Shown here in pieces: positions 1-12,112 of a stretch of 64,000 bases of DNA (position 1 is its first letter; every line of letters starts with the position of its first letter). The stretch comes from Desmodesmus armatus (taxonomy: Eukaryota; Chlorophyta; Chlorophyceae; Sphaeropleales; Scenedesmaceae): contig VIIQ02000024.1 of NCBI GenBank assembly GCA_007449985.2, positions 175,494 to 239,493 of the forward strand, written 5' to 3'. Made by a program: the position numbers and the translations under genes. The notes beneath the pieces were generated by a model that was not told the origin of the DNA, made no database searches, and worked only from the letters and a program-made list of their open reading frames with translations.

Positions 1-852
1 GGCTGACCACTGCATTCTGACTGCAGTCTCAAACATCTCTACACACGTCAATCCCAAACTACTGGACTGACGCTCAGCCTGCTCGACCTTGCATGGCTAC
101 GCCCCCTACCCCCCCAGAGCGGGATGAGCCAAAGGACAGTACCCGCCTAGATCCACCTAACTGCACCACTGCAGACATAAGCCCCCAAAACACACGACCC
201 ACCCTGCCACACACCGATGGTCGCACCCAACCTGCCAAACCCACAAGCAAACCCTGAACACCAACAAGCACGCCAGCATTCGCCCTACCAATGTAGACAC
301 CAACACTGTCACTGTCCGCCACTAACAAGACCAAAGAGCCTTGCCCTCGTGCCAACTACCGTAGTGAATAACCCATCTCACGGTTGCACCTGCCCTGAGG
401 CGAACACTGCACTCTCCGCAGTCAACAATGCTGACTAGCTTGCTACCGTCCTGCTGGCAGCATCGCTGAGCAAGGGCACAGCCTGCAAACAACAGGGACA
501 CATGCGGCGTTGGCGGCAACTGGCACCTAGCGCAGCAAACCCCGAAAAGTCATCCCTGATATTTATCATCAGATGTGACACCAGTGGTTGATTGCATTCA
601 AGTGCCACAAATCAGGCCGGTAGCTTAGCTGGCAGCGACTCTGTTGTGCACATGGCCGCCCAGCACAAGCCACCGGCACATCATGGGCTGCAGGTTGCTT
701 GCATGCAGTATGCATGCGCATGCTCGTTCGGTCACAGGGGCAGAAAAGAAGCAGGCAAGGTTAGTGCTAGCAGTCAACACCACCCACTGCCACTAGACCT
801 TAGCACAATACTGACCTTTGCAAGTGACTGCGCCCTGTGACAACACACCCAT
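1..852. other. No recognisable gene
   Basis: I see no supported gene in this stretch. It is C/A-rich on the plus strand, with short open frames that lack splice structure or family resemblance. It is the downstream flank of the minus-strand MYND gene ending at 853. The plus strand from about 180 to 360 has repeated CCAAC/CACAA-type words, which only reflects base composition. Confidence 0.5.
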
Positions 853-3800
853 TCATCCCTGAGGCTGCCCTGCCTGCTTCGAAGCACCGTCAGCTGCAGC
901 TGCTGCTGCCGCCAGCGCCTTGCACACCGGCTTGTGCTGCTTCCAGGCTGCCCGCTGACATGCCCGGCCGCAGTAGCGGACCAGTAGGCAGCCAGAACAA
1001 ATGCAGCTACGCCCGGACACTGACGCCAGCTCTGACGGGCCCAACATGCTGGTGCAAGCAGGGTTGTTGCAGGCGCGGTGCATTGGCAGGGTGTTGAGGG
1101 CACTACCCAGGGCCTGCAGCTGCTGTGCAAAGTCAGCATAGGCTGCAGCAGTAGCTGCGGGGCCATCTGCAGCTGCAAGAGCACGCACGGCTGCTGCAGC
1201 TGCGTCTGCATGCTGCCTCGCATCGTGCATGGGGTACCCTGCTGCTGCTAGCTCATCCACCCCCTCACCCTGTGTGAGCCAGTACTCGCACCCATCCAGA
1301 TTGCCAACCAGGATGACGTGACGTAGATGCTGGCAGCGGGGTGTGCACTGTGCACCCCAAACACACCAGGGAACACCCTTGACAAGCGGGGTTGGCTGCC
1401 CCCTGCCTGAGCCCTGGCCTGTAGCAGCAGCTTCCCCAAGCCAGGCCGGCCTTGCTGCAGCTGCTGCAGCAGCCTGCCCTCAAGCAGCAAGCAGCGCCCC
1501 AGCAGCACAAGCCATGGGAGGCGGCTGGTAGCTGCGGGCTGCTGTGGGAATGCAGTAGCAGCAGTGGATACCTGTGGGACGGCAGCCAATGGCACTGCTG
1601 CTGGTTGCTGTCGCTGAGCACCGCCGGTCGCTGGGTCACATATTGTTGCCAGCAGTGCGCATGCTGCGCTCTGCATCATTCCCACACATGCGTCTGCGCC
1701 CTGCGGGTCCACTGACCTGAGTGTGGTGCACAGCTTGTACAGGCTGCACATCATGCTGAACAGCTGCAGCTGCTGCTGTGACCCAGAGCCAGCAGTCTGG
1801 GCCGCCAGCAGCAGCGGACCCCCCTGGCCCAGCAACCCGTGCAGCCCGGTCAAACTCTGTCCAAGAAAAGATGTCAGCACTCCCAGACGGACATGCACCC
1901 GCCACACGTCGGAAAAATTCGGGGTGTTGATTAAACCAGCGCGAGTGTTGATGCAACCACGCTTTATTTAACGAGGACATCAACCGGGTTGACGAGTCGG
2001 TTTAATCAACCAGCACGTCGTCAACCCGGTTGATGGACGGCCAGTTGAAGTCAACCGCGCGGGGGTGTTGAATCAACCGGGTTTGTTTGAAGCCAGTTGA
2101 CGTCCTTGTTGATATAACCACGGTCGAGTGGCAGGCATGTCTAGTTGTTCCAACCGGGTTGCCGCCAGGCTCTGCTGGACCTTAGCTGGCTCGTTTGCTG
2201 CTGCTGCTGCTGCAAAGCCCATTGTGACCAGTCTATGGTGCTAGCAGGCTGTGCGTATGCCTGAGACGTTGGCTGAGAGCATTCGCCATATGGTGATGCA
2301 TCAACTTGCAGCAGCTAATGGCTGGGCACAGTGCCAGTGTGTTTGCCATACAGCAACACTCTTGAGAGTGTCAACTTGACACATCAGTGCCAGCGTTGCA
2401 GAGCCAGCAGTGGTATCACAAGGTGATCACCAGTTTGTCAGATATGCAGTGCAGCCCTTGACAGCATATCATATGCACATGCATTGCGAGCACACGAGCT
2501 GCAGCTCTACCAACGCACTGCCTGTTACGCATTTCCTGGAGCCTAAGGTCCTGAGAACACAATCAAGAGTTGCTTTGTCCTACTGTCGGATGCAAGAGCA
2601 ACTGTAGGCAAGGCCCAGCAGTCAACCACCCTGCTGGGTGCGCACCTGCTGTTGCAACAGTTGCTGTGTCCTGTTGGCACCAGCACTCACGTATCCATAT
2701 GATCAACCTGCTGGGGACTTGATACTCCTGAAAAATAGCACTTATGTGAGCAGAATGACTGCACATAGGCCTGCATTGAAAGCTGTGAGACAAGCCTGAC
2801 AGCAGCAACTGTAGCTACAGTTGCAGACTATAGTCTGCACATGTACAGGCAGGTTGCTCATGGCATTTAGGTGCATGTTCCTGCGTCACAAGACTGGCTG
2901 ATTGTTTGCTTGAGCCATTGTCGTTGTTCTAATAAGGCATATCGTCCAGCTGCGTTATGGTCAACGTTTGGTTGTTGGTGAGCTGAAAAAGTGCGCTGGA
3001 AGAAGGTCGGTGTGTGCATGAGCAGCCTTTCACGATGTCTCATGCTTCATACGAGTCAAGGCGCGCTGTATCATGCACTGAGGATCTGCCGCTTGACAGC
3101 AACACCCCGTGCATCAACCCGCTTATAAAAACACTCTCCTTGGGCGACCGAGTTGAAGCAAGCCACGTCGCTGTCAACTTGGTTTAGCAAAGCGCCCGCA
3201 CCGCCGGTTTATTCAACGGTCGGTTGAATCAACCGGCGCGCCAGGCAACCCGGTTGATTAAACACTCTCGGCCGGTTGATCAGGGAGTGTTGATTGAGGC
3301 CGGTTTACTCAACACCCCGAAATTTTCCGACGCACGCCTTCAAGTGCTGCGCTAACAGCTGCGCTGTGCTGAAGCCAAGGCAAGGAAACTGATGGGTCAG
3401 CAGTGCTGCTGCTGGCATTCCCAGGTGGTGCGCGGAAAGTGCGCTCCAAGCTGCCCATCATACACAGCAACACGGCACAGTAAGTCAGAGCCTCTGCTAT
3501 CACCTCTGCTATCAGTCCAAATCCAGGGGCTGGAGGCGCTGAAGTGTAGGCAAGGTGGGTGCTGCTGGTGCTGGAGCTGCTACTGCTGTTGCCAGTAGCA
3601 TCTGTTGTAGCTGCATGCGCTGCTGTTACACTGTCTGCCTCCTGCTGCAGCCCTGCCATGAGCTGCAGGACAACAGGCATAGCCCCACCCACCCAGGAAT
3701 GCAGCACCTGCCAGAACTCCCGCCGGGCCCAAGGTGCCAGCAGCGGGGAAAATTGCTCCCACTGCCCAAGCTGCATGCCCCAGTCCTCTTGAGCACATAC

Positions 3801-5639
3801 AGCAACATGCATAGCTGTTTCTGTTGCAGCACTGCAGGGGGCCACCCATGCTGCTCCACTCTGCTGCTGCTGTTCCCGCTGCCGCTGCGCGGCAAGCAGC
3901 AGCAGCTGCACCCCCAGCAGCGTGTGTGACAGTTGCTGCAACGACTCTGACATGAGCCCCCGCTGCACACCAGCCGTTGCGGCAAGCTGGTCCAGAGAGA
4001 TGCCTGCCAGTGCAGATTCCTCTGGGACTGGTTTCAATGCCCAGCGCACGTGTGTGATGGTGCGCACAGCACGTGCCGTTGACTCCCACAGCTGGTATGC
4101 AGTGTCTGGGACATAAGCTGCCATCCAGCCAACCGTCCTCAGCCGGATGCCCAGGGACTGCAGCAACGGCTCATCCAACCCACCCTGCCGCCCAGTCTCA
4201 AGCTGCCGTGCAACATCCCAAGCCTGCCATGCGCGCTGCTGCTTGGCAACAGCACCTGGATCTAGGAAGGTTGCGACCAGGCGCCCAATCAGCTCAGCAT
4301 CCCCTGACACACCCGCACTGCCGCTGGTGCTGCTGGTGTGCAATGGGTCTCCCCCACTGTTGCTGCTGCTTCCTGTTGTTGGCTGCTGCTGTGCTGGCAG
4401 CAGTGAATGTGCGTGCAGCAGCAGGACTGCCAGGTCAACTGCCGACCCAACATCTTTAGACTGGAGCAGCTGCTGGTTGCGGCTGCCATCCGCAGTGCAT
4501 TGTAGCAGACTGCGGGTGATGTGGGCCAAAGATAACGCCACCTTCTGTGCCAGCTCACTGAGGACCGGATCCGACCAGCTGCGCAGGCCTGCTGGACCCT
4601 CCCTGCCAGCAGCAACATCAAGAAAGCGCACGGCTGAAAGGGACAGCACTGCAGTTGCAGCCACAGTGCTGCAGCCCACTGCACTATCCGGGTCCTGGAG
4701 GAAGAAGAGCAAGTGGCCTATGGCCAACAGGAGGGCGCAGTTACTGGGCAGATAGGCGCTGCCGGCAGCAGAGCTCAAGTTGCCTCCTCTGCGTGCCTGT
4801 TGGGCTGCGCTGCTGCTACTGCCAGAAGTTCTGCCACTGCTGTTTTCGCCACTGCTGTTGTCGCCACTGCTGTTGCCGCCGCTGCTGCTAGCACCTCCGC
4901 TGGCACTGCTGGTCCTGTCCTGCACGCCAGAGCCCTGTGTGGTGGTGGCTGCTGCTGCACTGTGCACAGCAGCTATTGTATCTGTCTCTGCTTGCAGCAG
5001 CTGTGCAGCAGCCAGCATGACTGTGGGGTAGTGCGCAAACATGCCTGCCTGCTGCAGCTGCTGTGCCATGCAGCGGCGCAGTGTGCTTGTGTCATTCTGT
5101 GATGCTGACGTCCTGTCGGCCGTGCTTGAGGCGGACACTGCGAAGACCTCTTGTGTGGCACTGGATAACAGCACGTCCAACAGCACCCAGACCTGGTCCC
5201 CTTGACCACTGCTGCTGAGCTGGCGCTGACAGCACAGTGTGGCAACCCGACGTGGCACCTGCAGCGCATAAGGAGCACAGAGAAGAGAAGTCACAAAACA
5301 CCACAGAGCAGCCAAATAGGGTGATGCGTAAGAGATCAAGACCGGAAAGAAGTGTAGGCCTGATGTCCTATTGGCATTGATGAGTCATCAGTCTGCACAT
5401 GTGCAGCTGCGCCTCAGCTCACAACGGGTACGCACCTCCATGTCTTTGATGATGGTCTTCCAGGCAGCCCGAGGCACACCCGTGATACTGAACACCACCA
5501 CAACCTGCTCGTCTATCGCCGTGGTTACCTTGTCCAGCTGCGTGCATGCTGACGGGCTGTCTGTCTGTGACGACAGTACCTGCTGTGTCTCAAGCAGCAC
5601 CAGCACCTGCTTGTATGCTTTGACCGCTGCATGTGGCAT
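853..5639 (-). pseudogene. MYND zinc-finger gene split by a transposon
   Basis: This is a large protein with a C-terminal MYND zinc finger. MYND fingers are Cys/His protein-interaction modules, and such genes are commonly multiplied in chlorophycean genomes. Likely exon 1 is 5436-5639 (68 codons, donor GTGCGT). Exon 2 runs 5258 down to 3333 (642 codons) and is rich in Ser/Ala/Gln and helical Leu. It is cut by the 1907-3332 element. On the far side the same frame resumes at 1904 and continues to about 1400. The MYND finger lies at about 853-1260 with the motifs CNNPAC, CSGC, RYCG and KQHKPVC. Without the element, the codons for Glu-Gly-Val run directly into Trp-Arg-Val in frame. With it, the upstream frame stops seven codons into the element. 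A frame change around 1290-1370 also separates the helical part from the finger, by a short intron I could not define or by an indel. The residues before the finger resemble the 58.4-58.9 kb copy. I infer a gene inactivated by insertion. Confidence 0.65.
1907..3332. mobile_element. 1.4 kb TIR DNA transposon inside the MYND coding sequence
   Basis: The left end begins CGTCGGAAAAATTCGGGG and the right end, reverse-complemented, begins CGTCGGAAAATTTCGGGG. The inverted repeat extends about 31 bp with two mismatches. The flanking target duplication is CA (1905-1906 and 3333-3334); counting the element one base shorter on the left gives CAC. The outer 250 bp on each side are packed with variants of TCAACCCGGTTGA and GGTTTAATCAACC, as expected for subterminal transposase-binding repeats. 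The centre (about 2170-3100) is unrelated unique sequence without a recognisable transposase, so this copy looks non-autonomous. Excision restores the host reading frame exactly. Confidence 0.85.
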
Positions 5640-8051
5640 GGCTTCAGTGAAAATAACTGGTAGACTCTTTCCTTCGGGTTTGGTGTGCCTTAGCTGTGGC
5701 CGAGACCTTTCACATCAAGGCTGATCTGTTGATGACTGATCTGTCGTGGTCCAACGTGATGCACGCTTTGAGCGATTAAGGACAGCCAAAAGGTGAAGAC
5801 AGGGATTATGAGACCATTTGAGTCTCTTTGGCTTTATGGGGTCTCTTGCGCACCAGATTCAAACGCTCGTTATAACACCCGCTGCATCGCTAGAGATCAC
5901 TAGCACTTTAGTAGTGACATTACGAAGTCATGGCCAACCAGCAGACGGAGCCATATTTTATGGTCAAAAGCAGGACCTCATGAAACAATGATAAAGGGCG
6001 GTAAATACGATGGCTGCACTGCCTGACACAGGGACACTTGCCATGCCAAGCATTCTGCATGGCCTTGACCATGCAGCCGGCCAACTGGTGCCATCACTGG
6101 GGTGACCCCGAGATATAGACTGACCCCCTGATCTCTGCAAGCTTGCCAGCAACCAGAGAAACAGCAAAGCTTGGGACAGAAAGGCCACCCGCTGCCAAAT
6201 GTTTCGCGCGCCCACTAGATGTGGCGGTACCTTCAGAGCAAAACTGATCAAAGCCTTTTGGCCCGGTGCCACTGGAGGCACATCTCGATGCATCTCGATC
6301 ACAGTGCGGTACTGGCGGTAGGCTGCACACTTGCATGTATTGGCAGCATATGTGTTTGACTATCTACATAGAGAGTGCCTGCTGTCTCAGATGCATGTCG
6401 TTTTGGCATAGTGCACTGAGGCTCTCACAACGATTGTGTTTACTTCACATCTGTTTTCAACTGTCTTGGAGAGCGCAGGTGTACCAGCTAGCGTGTACAT
6501 GAAGAAGCAGCTGCTGATTGAGCTGAGCTCATTTGTGGAGGAGGTCCAATGGCGCACAGCGCAGCCCGGGGCATGTTTAGGAGAGACTGCCTCATGCTGG
6601 ACACCACAACACTGTGGCTGGCTGCTGGTGTGTGCTTGGGCACATGCAGGCTGGTAACAAAGCTGCATCACTATATGTTCGCCATCTTGAGCAGCTGTGC
6701 AGACAATCGTGGCCATACAGCAACAGTAACCAGTTGAGCCCCTCAGTGAGTGCCTTCAGTGTGAGATGATGGGTTGAGTTGGAAGGCAGTGTGCGCCCAT
6801 CCCAAAGCCATTGTGCTTCTCTGCATTTGCATATCTGCTCCTGACTGCTGCCCATGTGTAAAGCTGCTGAGAGTCCAACGCTGCGCCCTAGGCCTGTCGA
6901 ATTCTGAGTTTGACAGCTGCAGGCTTCACGAGGCCTCTGGAAGAGATTCAACACCTTGGTGCGTTCGCTGCTCGTGTTACGACCCATAGGCCTCACAGCA
7001 GACTATGGGTCGTAACAGCTCGGCTTGGCACACAACTGCACATGCAGAAGGCCACTGGCCGTATGTCGGGGCGACATGACATGTGTACAGCTGTACAACA
7101 CCCCAAGTGTTGTCACCTACAGGGACCTGTACTTGGGCTGCATGCAGCAGCACGCAGCTGCGCACCTAAGGTGGTCGCGTCTTGGCAAATCATTGCCGTA
7201 GCCTGTGCGGCACATGTGCATGCTACTGGTGCTTCACGTACTACCGCATGTTCAGAGCCTTTTGTGAGTGCTCTGAAGGCATAGCTTTGCATCATCGATC
7301 AGCTGATCAACACGATTTATCTGAGAGGACTGTGCTTGACTGGCATGCTGCAGCCAATGCATGGCTTTCACTGTTCCAAGACGGAAGAAGGCTCACTCAA
7401 CAGGTGGCTGTGTCTCCAGCACGTGAGTGCGTCTGCTGTTGCTGCTTCTCATATGGTCAATGGCCCACGTGACTGGAGGCAGCTGTAACGGCCAATGCAT
7501 CGCCACCAAGCCTCCTGGCCAGTAGGTACAGCCATGGGTACTTGGAAGGAACCTGCAGCGGAAATACGGTGCACCACGTGCACCTTACTCTCAATGCAAA
7601 TATGTTTCTCTTGACCTCTTGACTATACCTCAGCAACGCTGTGCCGTATTGCCTGCCTGCATTTCTCCAGCCTGGCAGATGCAAGCCATGCATGGGAACA
7701 GCCTGGGTGTGTGCTGCAGGCCATACACCACCTCATGCTAGGGCTGAAGGTTCCATCAGAGTCTCTCCTTGAAATTTCCTTCTAGAAGCGACATTGCGGC
7801 AGTGAGTGACGAGCAGCAGCTCAGCTGACAAGCACTTTGACTCGAAGGGGTTTGTTGGAAGGATTCGCAGCACACATGGAGGTGAACGTGACCCTGCAGA
7901 CCAATCTGCCTTTTGCGCTGGGTTCAGCAGATCAGATTGCCCCTGACCATCACCACGATCTGCTGTCTTCTGTGAAGGCCTCTGCTGTTTAACGGGAGTT
8001 GCAAACGCCCTCTGCCGAGATATTGATCAGCAGTATATCTTGGGAGTAAAA
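5640..8051. other. Intergenic region between divergent MYND and NDUFS4 genes
   Basis: This is 2.4 kb upstream of both flanking genes. I find no convincing exon chain. Open frames at about 5960-6340 and 6390-6740 occur on both strands without splice signals or recognisable domains. A perfect 15-bp inverted repeat lies at 6975-7017. The proximal part must hold the promoters of both genes, but I cannot point to a clear TATA box. Confidence 0.5.
6975..7017. repeat. Perfect 15-bp inverted repeat (hairpin)
   Basis: The left arm TGTTACGACCCATAG (6975-6989) is the exact reverse complement of 7003-7017, with a 13-nt loop. It is intergenic and carries no T-run, so it is not a simple terminator. It could be a small foldback element or a palindromic protein-binding site. 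Confidence 0.8.
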
Positions 8052-10232
8052 ATGATGCAGCGTGCTGCCCAGCGCCTGGTGCTGCCCCAGGGGGTGCTGC
8101 AGGCAGCATGCTACTCCACCAAGATGCCCCAGGACTACAGTATGGTCATGAAGAACGTAGAGAAGGAGCTGTCAAACCACGTGCCAACACCTGAGAAGGA
8201 GATTGGGCTGTGTGCAGGCGTCCCATTGGAGACATTCACTCGCAAGGTGGGTGCAGCGTCAGTGTGTCGTTGGAGTTTTGGGGGTGCAGTGCTTGCGGGT
8301 CGTGCAGTGTGCACACATAAATACTTTTTGACAAATATTCAAGTGGTATCAGATCGTCCAGTCTCAGGTGCAGGGAAAGGAGAAGGCGTGCACAACAGCA
8401 ACTGAGACCAGGGTTGCTCTTTGTGTTGTGACAGCATCGCCTGTCAGCCCGGCTCTGCAAGCAGGTGGCGGGGTGCTGTGTTGTAAGATGTGGGGCAGCA
8501 GATGGCACACGTCCGGTTTGAAGTGGGGACCAGTGAATCGGCATATGGGACGTGCTGGAGGCAGTTGGTTTGCCCTGCAAGCCATCAGCAGCCCTCACAG
8601 CTTGAGTCGCCTCGGAACGGGGGTTTCTTGGCCGTGTTTACTGAATTCTATCCTGGCACCTTGCATATGCGGCACAATGGGGGTGTTGTGGCAGCATCCG
8701 TGTTCCCCTGTAAGCATGTGTAACAGTGATCTTGCTGTGTGCCTGTCATTGCCTCGTCACACAGGCCCGCATTTACAGCCCAGCACGCACAGCAGGCCAG
8801 CAGGGGCTGGGCAACACAGCTGGAAACGCCTTTGGACGCCCATGGAGGATTGTGTTTGACACACAGGAGAAGTGAGTTGACAGCTGGGCTGGCAGCCAGT
8901 GTTGGCGTTCACGTACTCCATGCATGCATGCATGTAGGAAATTGCTTGCAGGGCTTGGCGTCTCTGGTGCAGCAGTAGGGACGGGCTTGCTGCATGAGAG
9001 GTGCACACTTGAGGGGCTGTGTGTGCATGTGGGACGCACGCCCAGCGCGGCAAGCAGCACGACAGCAAAAGTCGCTGCAGGTGGCAGGGGTAAGCGACTC
9101 ATGTGTCTGCAGCAGCTGCAACGGGCCCCGCCCTGCTGTAAGTCCCGGTGCCATGCTTGATTGCATGTAACCGTGCTTGCAACCGCCGTGGCATGCGTGC
9201 ACGGTATGCTCCATCACGCCCTTTCCTTCCCCATCTTCCTTATGTATCTACACTGTCACCCACTATCTGGGGTTCACCGCCACTCTGCGCTCCTCCCAAC
9301 TGCTGCTCTATGTCTTGTCCCGCCCCTCCCCTCTGCCCCTGCTTGGTGCCTGCAGGTGGATCAACCCCCTGATGGGTTGGACTTCCACATGTGATGCACT
9401 GGAGAATGTGGGCCGCTCTGCCCTGCTGTTCCACACCAAGGAGGAGGCCATCGCATTCTGCCAAAAGCATGGCTGGGAGGCACAGGTGGGGGAAGACTGG
9501 TGACAGCCGCAGAGGGGCCGTTGTCTCTGCTTCATGTGTAGATGATATAAGGGCAATGTAGGGCAGGCTTGGGTGTATCCAAAGGGTTGGGCGTATAAAG
9601 GGGTAAGTGGGTGCGCTGGAGCGGTTTTGTTGGTGTGGTGTGGGTGGAAGGACACATGCATAGCCCATGGGTTGCTGTTGTGTGGCTGGCTAGCACATTG
9701 CCCGCGCAGGCACCCAGCACGCCTGTGTGTGCATGTTGCAGGTTGATGAGCCAGAGCAGCGGCGCACAACGAGGCAGAAGCGCTTCAATGGGTATGGAGA
9801 CAACTTCAGGTGAGCACCGTACTCTCGCTGCTGCCATGTCTGGTGTGGCGCCTGGTGCACCCCAGCACGTGTGTGCGTTACCATGCGGGGTTCTGCACCA
9901 CTTTCGTTGTTTTGGTTTGCCGCGTGCGTGCGGTCAGCACTGTAGCTGCCTACGTGCAGGCATACTTGACATTTGTCCTGCACATGTCATGAACATGAAG
10001 CTGTCAGAAATCTGAGAGCTGCATAGTGGAGCATGCATCCTCCTCTATCATGCTGCCCTCATTTGCTCGAGCTTAGTGTTTGGATAGCTGTATGCTGACA
10101 ATGCATGTGTGCACTGGTACTTACTGTTATCTGCTGCGTGTGTGATGTCCCTGCTGCAGCATCAAGCGGGCAGGTCTGCCAGATCTTACCTTCTACCCTA
10201 GTTATGAGTCCGTGCAGAAGAAGCAGCAGTAA
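8052..10232 (+). CDS. NDUFS4: NADH:ubiquinone oxidoreductase 18 kDa subunit (NDUFS4), mitochondrial
   Basis: This is an accessory subunit of respiratory complex I in the matrix arm, needed for assembly and stability near the N module. Five exons join in phase: 8052-8246, 8765-8871, 9356-9485, 9742-9809 and 10160-10232, encoding 190 residues. The first about 22 residues (MMQRAAQRLVLPQG..., Arg-containing and without acids) form a typical mitochondrial presequence. Family landmarks follow in order: ARIYSPARTAGQQG, RPWRIVFDT, KWINPLMGWTST, LLFHTKEEAIAFCQKHGW and the C-terminal Lys-rich tail. Each intron starts GTG(A/G) and ends CAG. The second of two consecutive Met codons could equally be used. 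A TGTAA motif at 10582-10586 is a candidate poly(A) signal. The gene converges on DAD1. Confidence 0.97.
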
Positions 10233-11220
10233 GCAGGACAGGAAGGACCTTCACAGTCCTTACTCAAGCAGCTGGTGGTCTGCGGCTGCAACAGTTGTGT
10301 GGTGGTGTTGTTTATTTGGGGCTCGTCAGCTGGTGACGTCGGGCAGCTGTTGATCGCTGAGACAACCTCAGCTGGGTTGGTGGCCTTTTTCATAGAGCGT
10401 CCCCGCCAACGTGGGGTGGTCGCGATTGCTGAGCAGTACATGTTCAGCTCAGCTTGACAACCTGGTTCCTTCAGCAGCTTCTGCTGCAGCAGATGGTCTT
10501 TATGACACATGCAGCTACAGATTCGCCATTGTCATTGCTGCTCCTTGGCCTGGACAGCTGTGATGTGTTGGCTGACACCCTTGTAAAGTAGCAGGGAGTA
10601 TGAAGGCTTCAGCTATGGCTTTGTCAGTAAGTGACTTTGGTGTCAGGAACCTCAGAGAAACCTGGACGGGGCAGGGGTTAGGTGTGTGACATCGAGTGAG
10701 CATGTGCTGAGTAATCACTCAATGTCTTGCGAGCACACAGTTTTGACACCTTCCCATCTAATGATTGAGAGGGTGCTCACTGACAGCAGTGCGTTGGTGC
10801 CAAACCTGCAAAGGCTGTGGTCTGTGATGCTTGGACCCCTTTCTGCTGTTCCTGGTCACCCCCAAAGCAAGCCTGGCAGTCATGCACAGTCCCTGTTTTA
10901 CGCAGCGGGAGCACTCTGTGCGACGCTGTCCCATCCCCAGAGCGTGCATGGCAAATGGGTGGTTGCTGCACCTCCTGCTGCTCATCCTCGGTGCTTGTCA
11001 TCACTCCATGAGCACTTGACCCAGATCACATCAGTTACACTACACATGCAGATCACCAGCTGCTACCGCCGCACACAGGACTTTGTGCAGGGAGGTCGGT
11101 ACATGGCGGCACATCGCCAACGGCCAAACTACATACACACAGAGCCACACACATCACGCTCAGACAAGCTCTGATTCCTTTTAAGCCCCACCCTGCCCCA
11201 AGCATCCCTCCGCCCCTGCA
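10233..11220. other. Convergent intergenic region (NDUFS4 and DAD1 3' ends)
   Basis: No gene is supported here. TGTAA-type poly(A) signals occur for NDUFS4 on plus (10582-10586) and for DAD1 on minus (about 11035, read as TTACA on plus), so the two 3' UTRs together fill much of the space. Confidence 0.55.
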
Positions 11221-12112
11221 TCAACCAATGTAGTTCCATGCTGCTGCGAAGAGCACCATGCCTGCCAGCACAAAGTCTGCATACGCGCGCTCTGGTGAGA
11301 TGCCCTTGAAGTCCTTGTTGGTTGGATCACTCTGCATCCTCAGGGACGCTGCAGGCATGCACAGACACACACACATGACGGAACAAGCAAAGATTATTGA
11401 GAGCACGTGCAGCTTGCTCCGGCGTTGTCACAGGCTACCTCCATCAATCTGGTGGGCGGCGAGCAGGGGGCAAAGGCAGCAACGCTGTGTGGTGGCCTGT
11501 GCACATGCAGGCGGCGGCACGCTGTACGGCGCAGGCAATGCTGCTGCTGGCAGCACATCAAGCGTATGCATGCTGCTGCTGTTGCATTGCTGCTGATGGT
11601 GGCGGTGATGGTCTACCCAAAGGCCCTGTCTCCCAAAGGCCACCTGGCACGACGTGCTGTGTGCTGGCCCTGGAACAGGGTTCAACAGATGAGCCGACAG
11701 GTGTGCTGTACAAGTGAAGGGATGCTCTTGCGCTCACCTGTCAGCGAGAAGAAGCCTAGCGAGCACAACAGGCCTGCCAGGAAGGAGTTGAAGGGGAATG
11801 TGCCAACCAACATCATGTAGGCAAACTGTGCGCAGCACAACAAACAAATCCGTGAGGCAAAGCACAGACACATGAGGGCAGGTGCAACAAACACAAGAGA
11901 TGCACGGACACGTACCTGCACTGCTGCTGTTAGCAGCGCATACACCATGAAGGCATCCAACACCTGCAGCACCCAGAGGGGGAGGGTCAGCCACCTAGGT
12001 TGGAAGTAAGCTTTGCTCAGGGAACAGTCAGAAGGGACGCCACCTTGAGTTTTGAAGGTGTCTTTTTGTACTCCGTCACAAAAGTCTGCACCAGGTCACT
12101 GACGCCAGACAT
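11221..12112 (-). CDS. DAD1: DAD1/OST2 subunit of oligosaccharyltransferase
   Basis: This is a small ER membrane subunit of the oligosaccharyltransferase complex that N-glycosylates nascent proteins; its loss triggers cell death in animals. Four exons join in phase: 12044-12112, 11916-11963, 11738-11825 and 11221-11348, giving 110 residues, the usual length. The N-terminus is MSGVSDLVQTFVTEYKKTPS. It is followed by three hydrophobic segments carrying the family signatures LDAFMVYALLTAAVQ, VGTFPFNSFLAG, SLRMQ, FKGISPERAYADFVL and the C-terminal WNYIG. Introns begin GTGGCG, GTACGT and GTGAGC. The start codon lies 726 bp from that of the kinesin gene in divergent orientation, so the two probably share a regulatory region. 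Confidence 0.97.

Noticed and set aside
1907..3332. Element as an introner (insertion that creates its own intron)
   Set aside because: On the coding strand a GTGCGT donor does straddle the upstream junction, but the other end (CCGAC|GTGTGG) has no AG acceptor nearby that would restore the frame. It reads as a disruptive insertion.
3555..5102. Multiple plus-strand open frames opposite the MYND exon
   Set aside because: They are Cys/Ala-rich shadows of CAG/GCA-rich minus-strand coding sequence.
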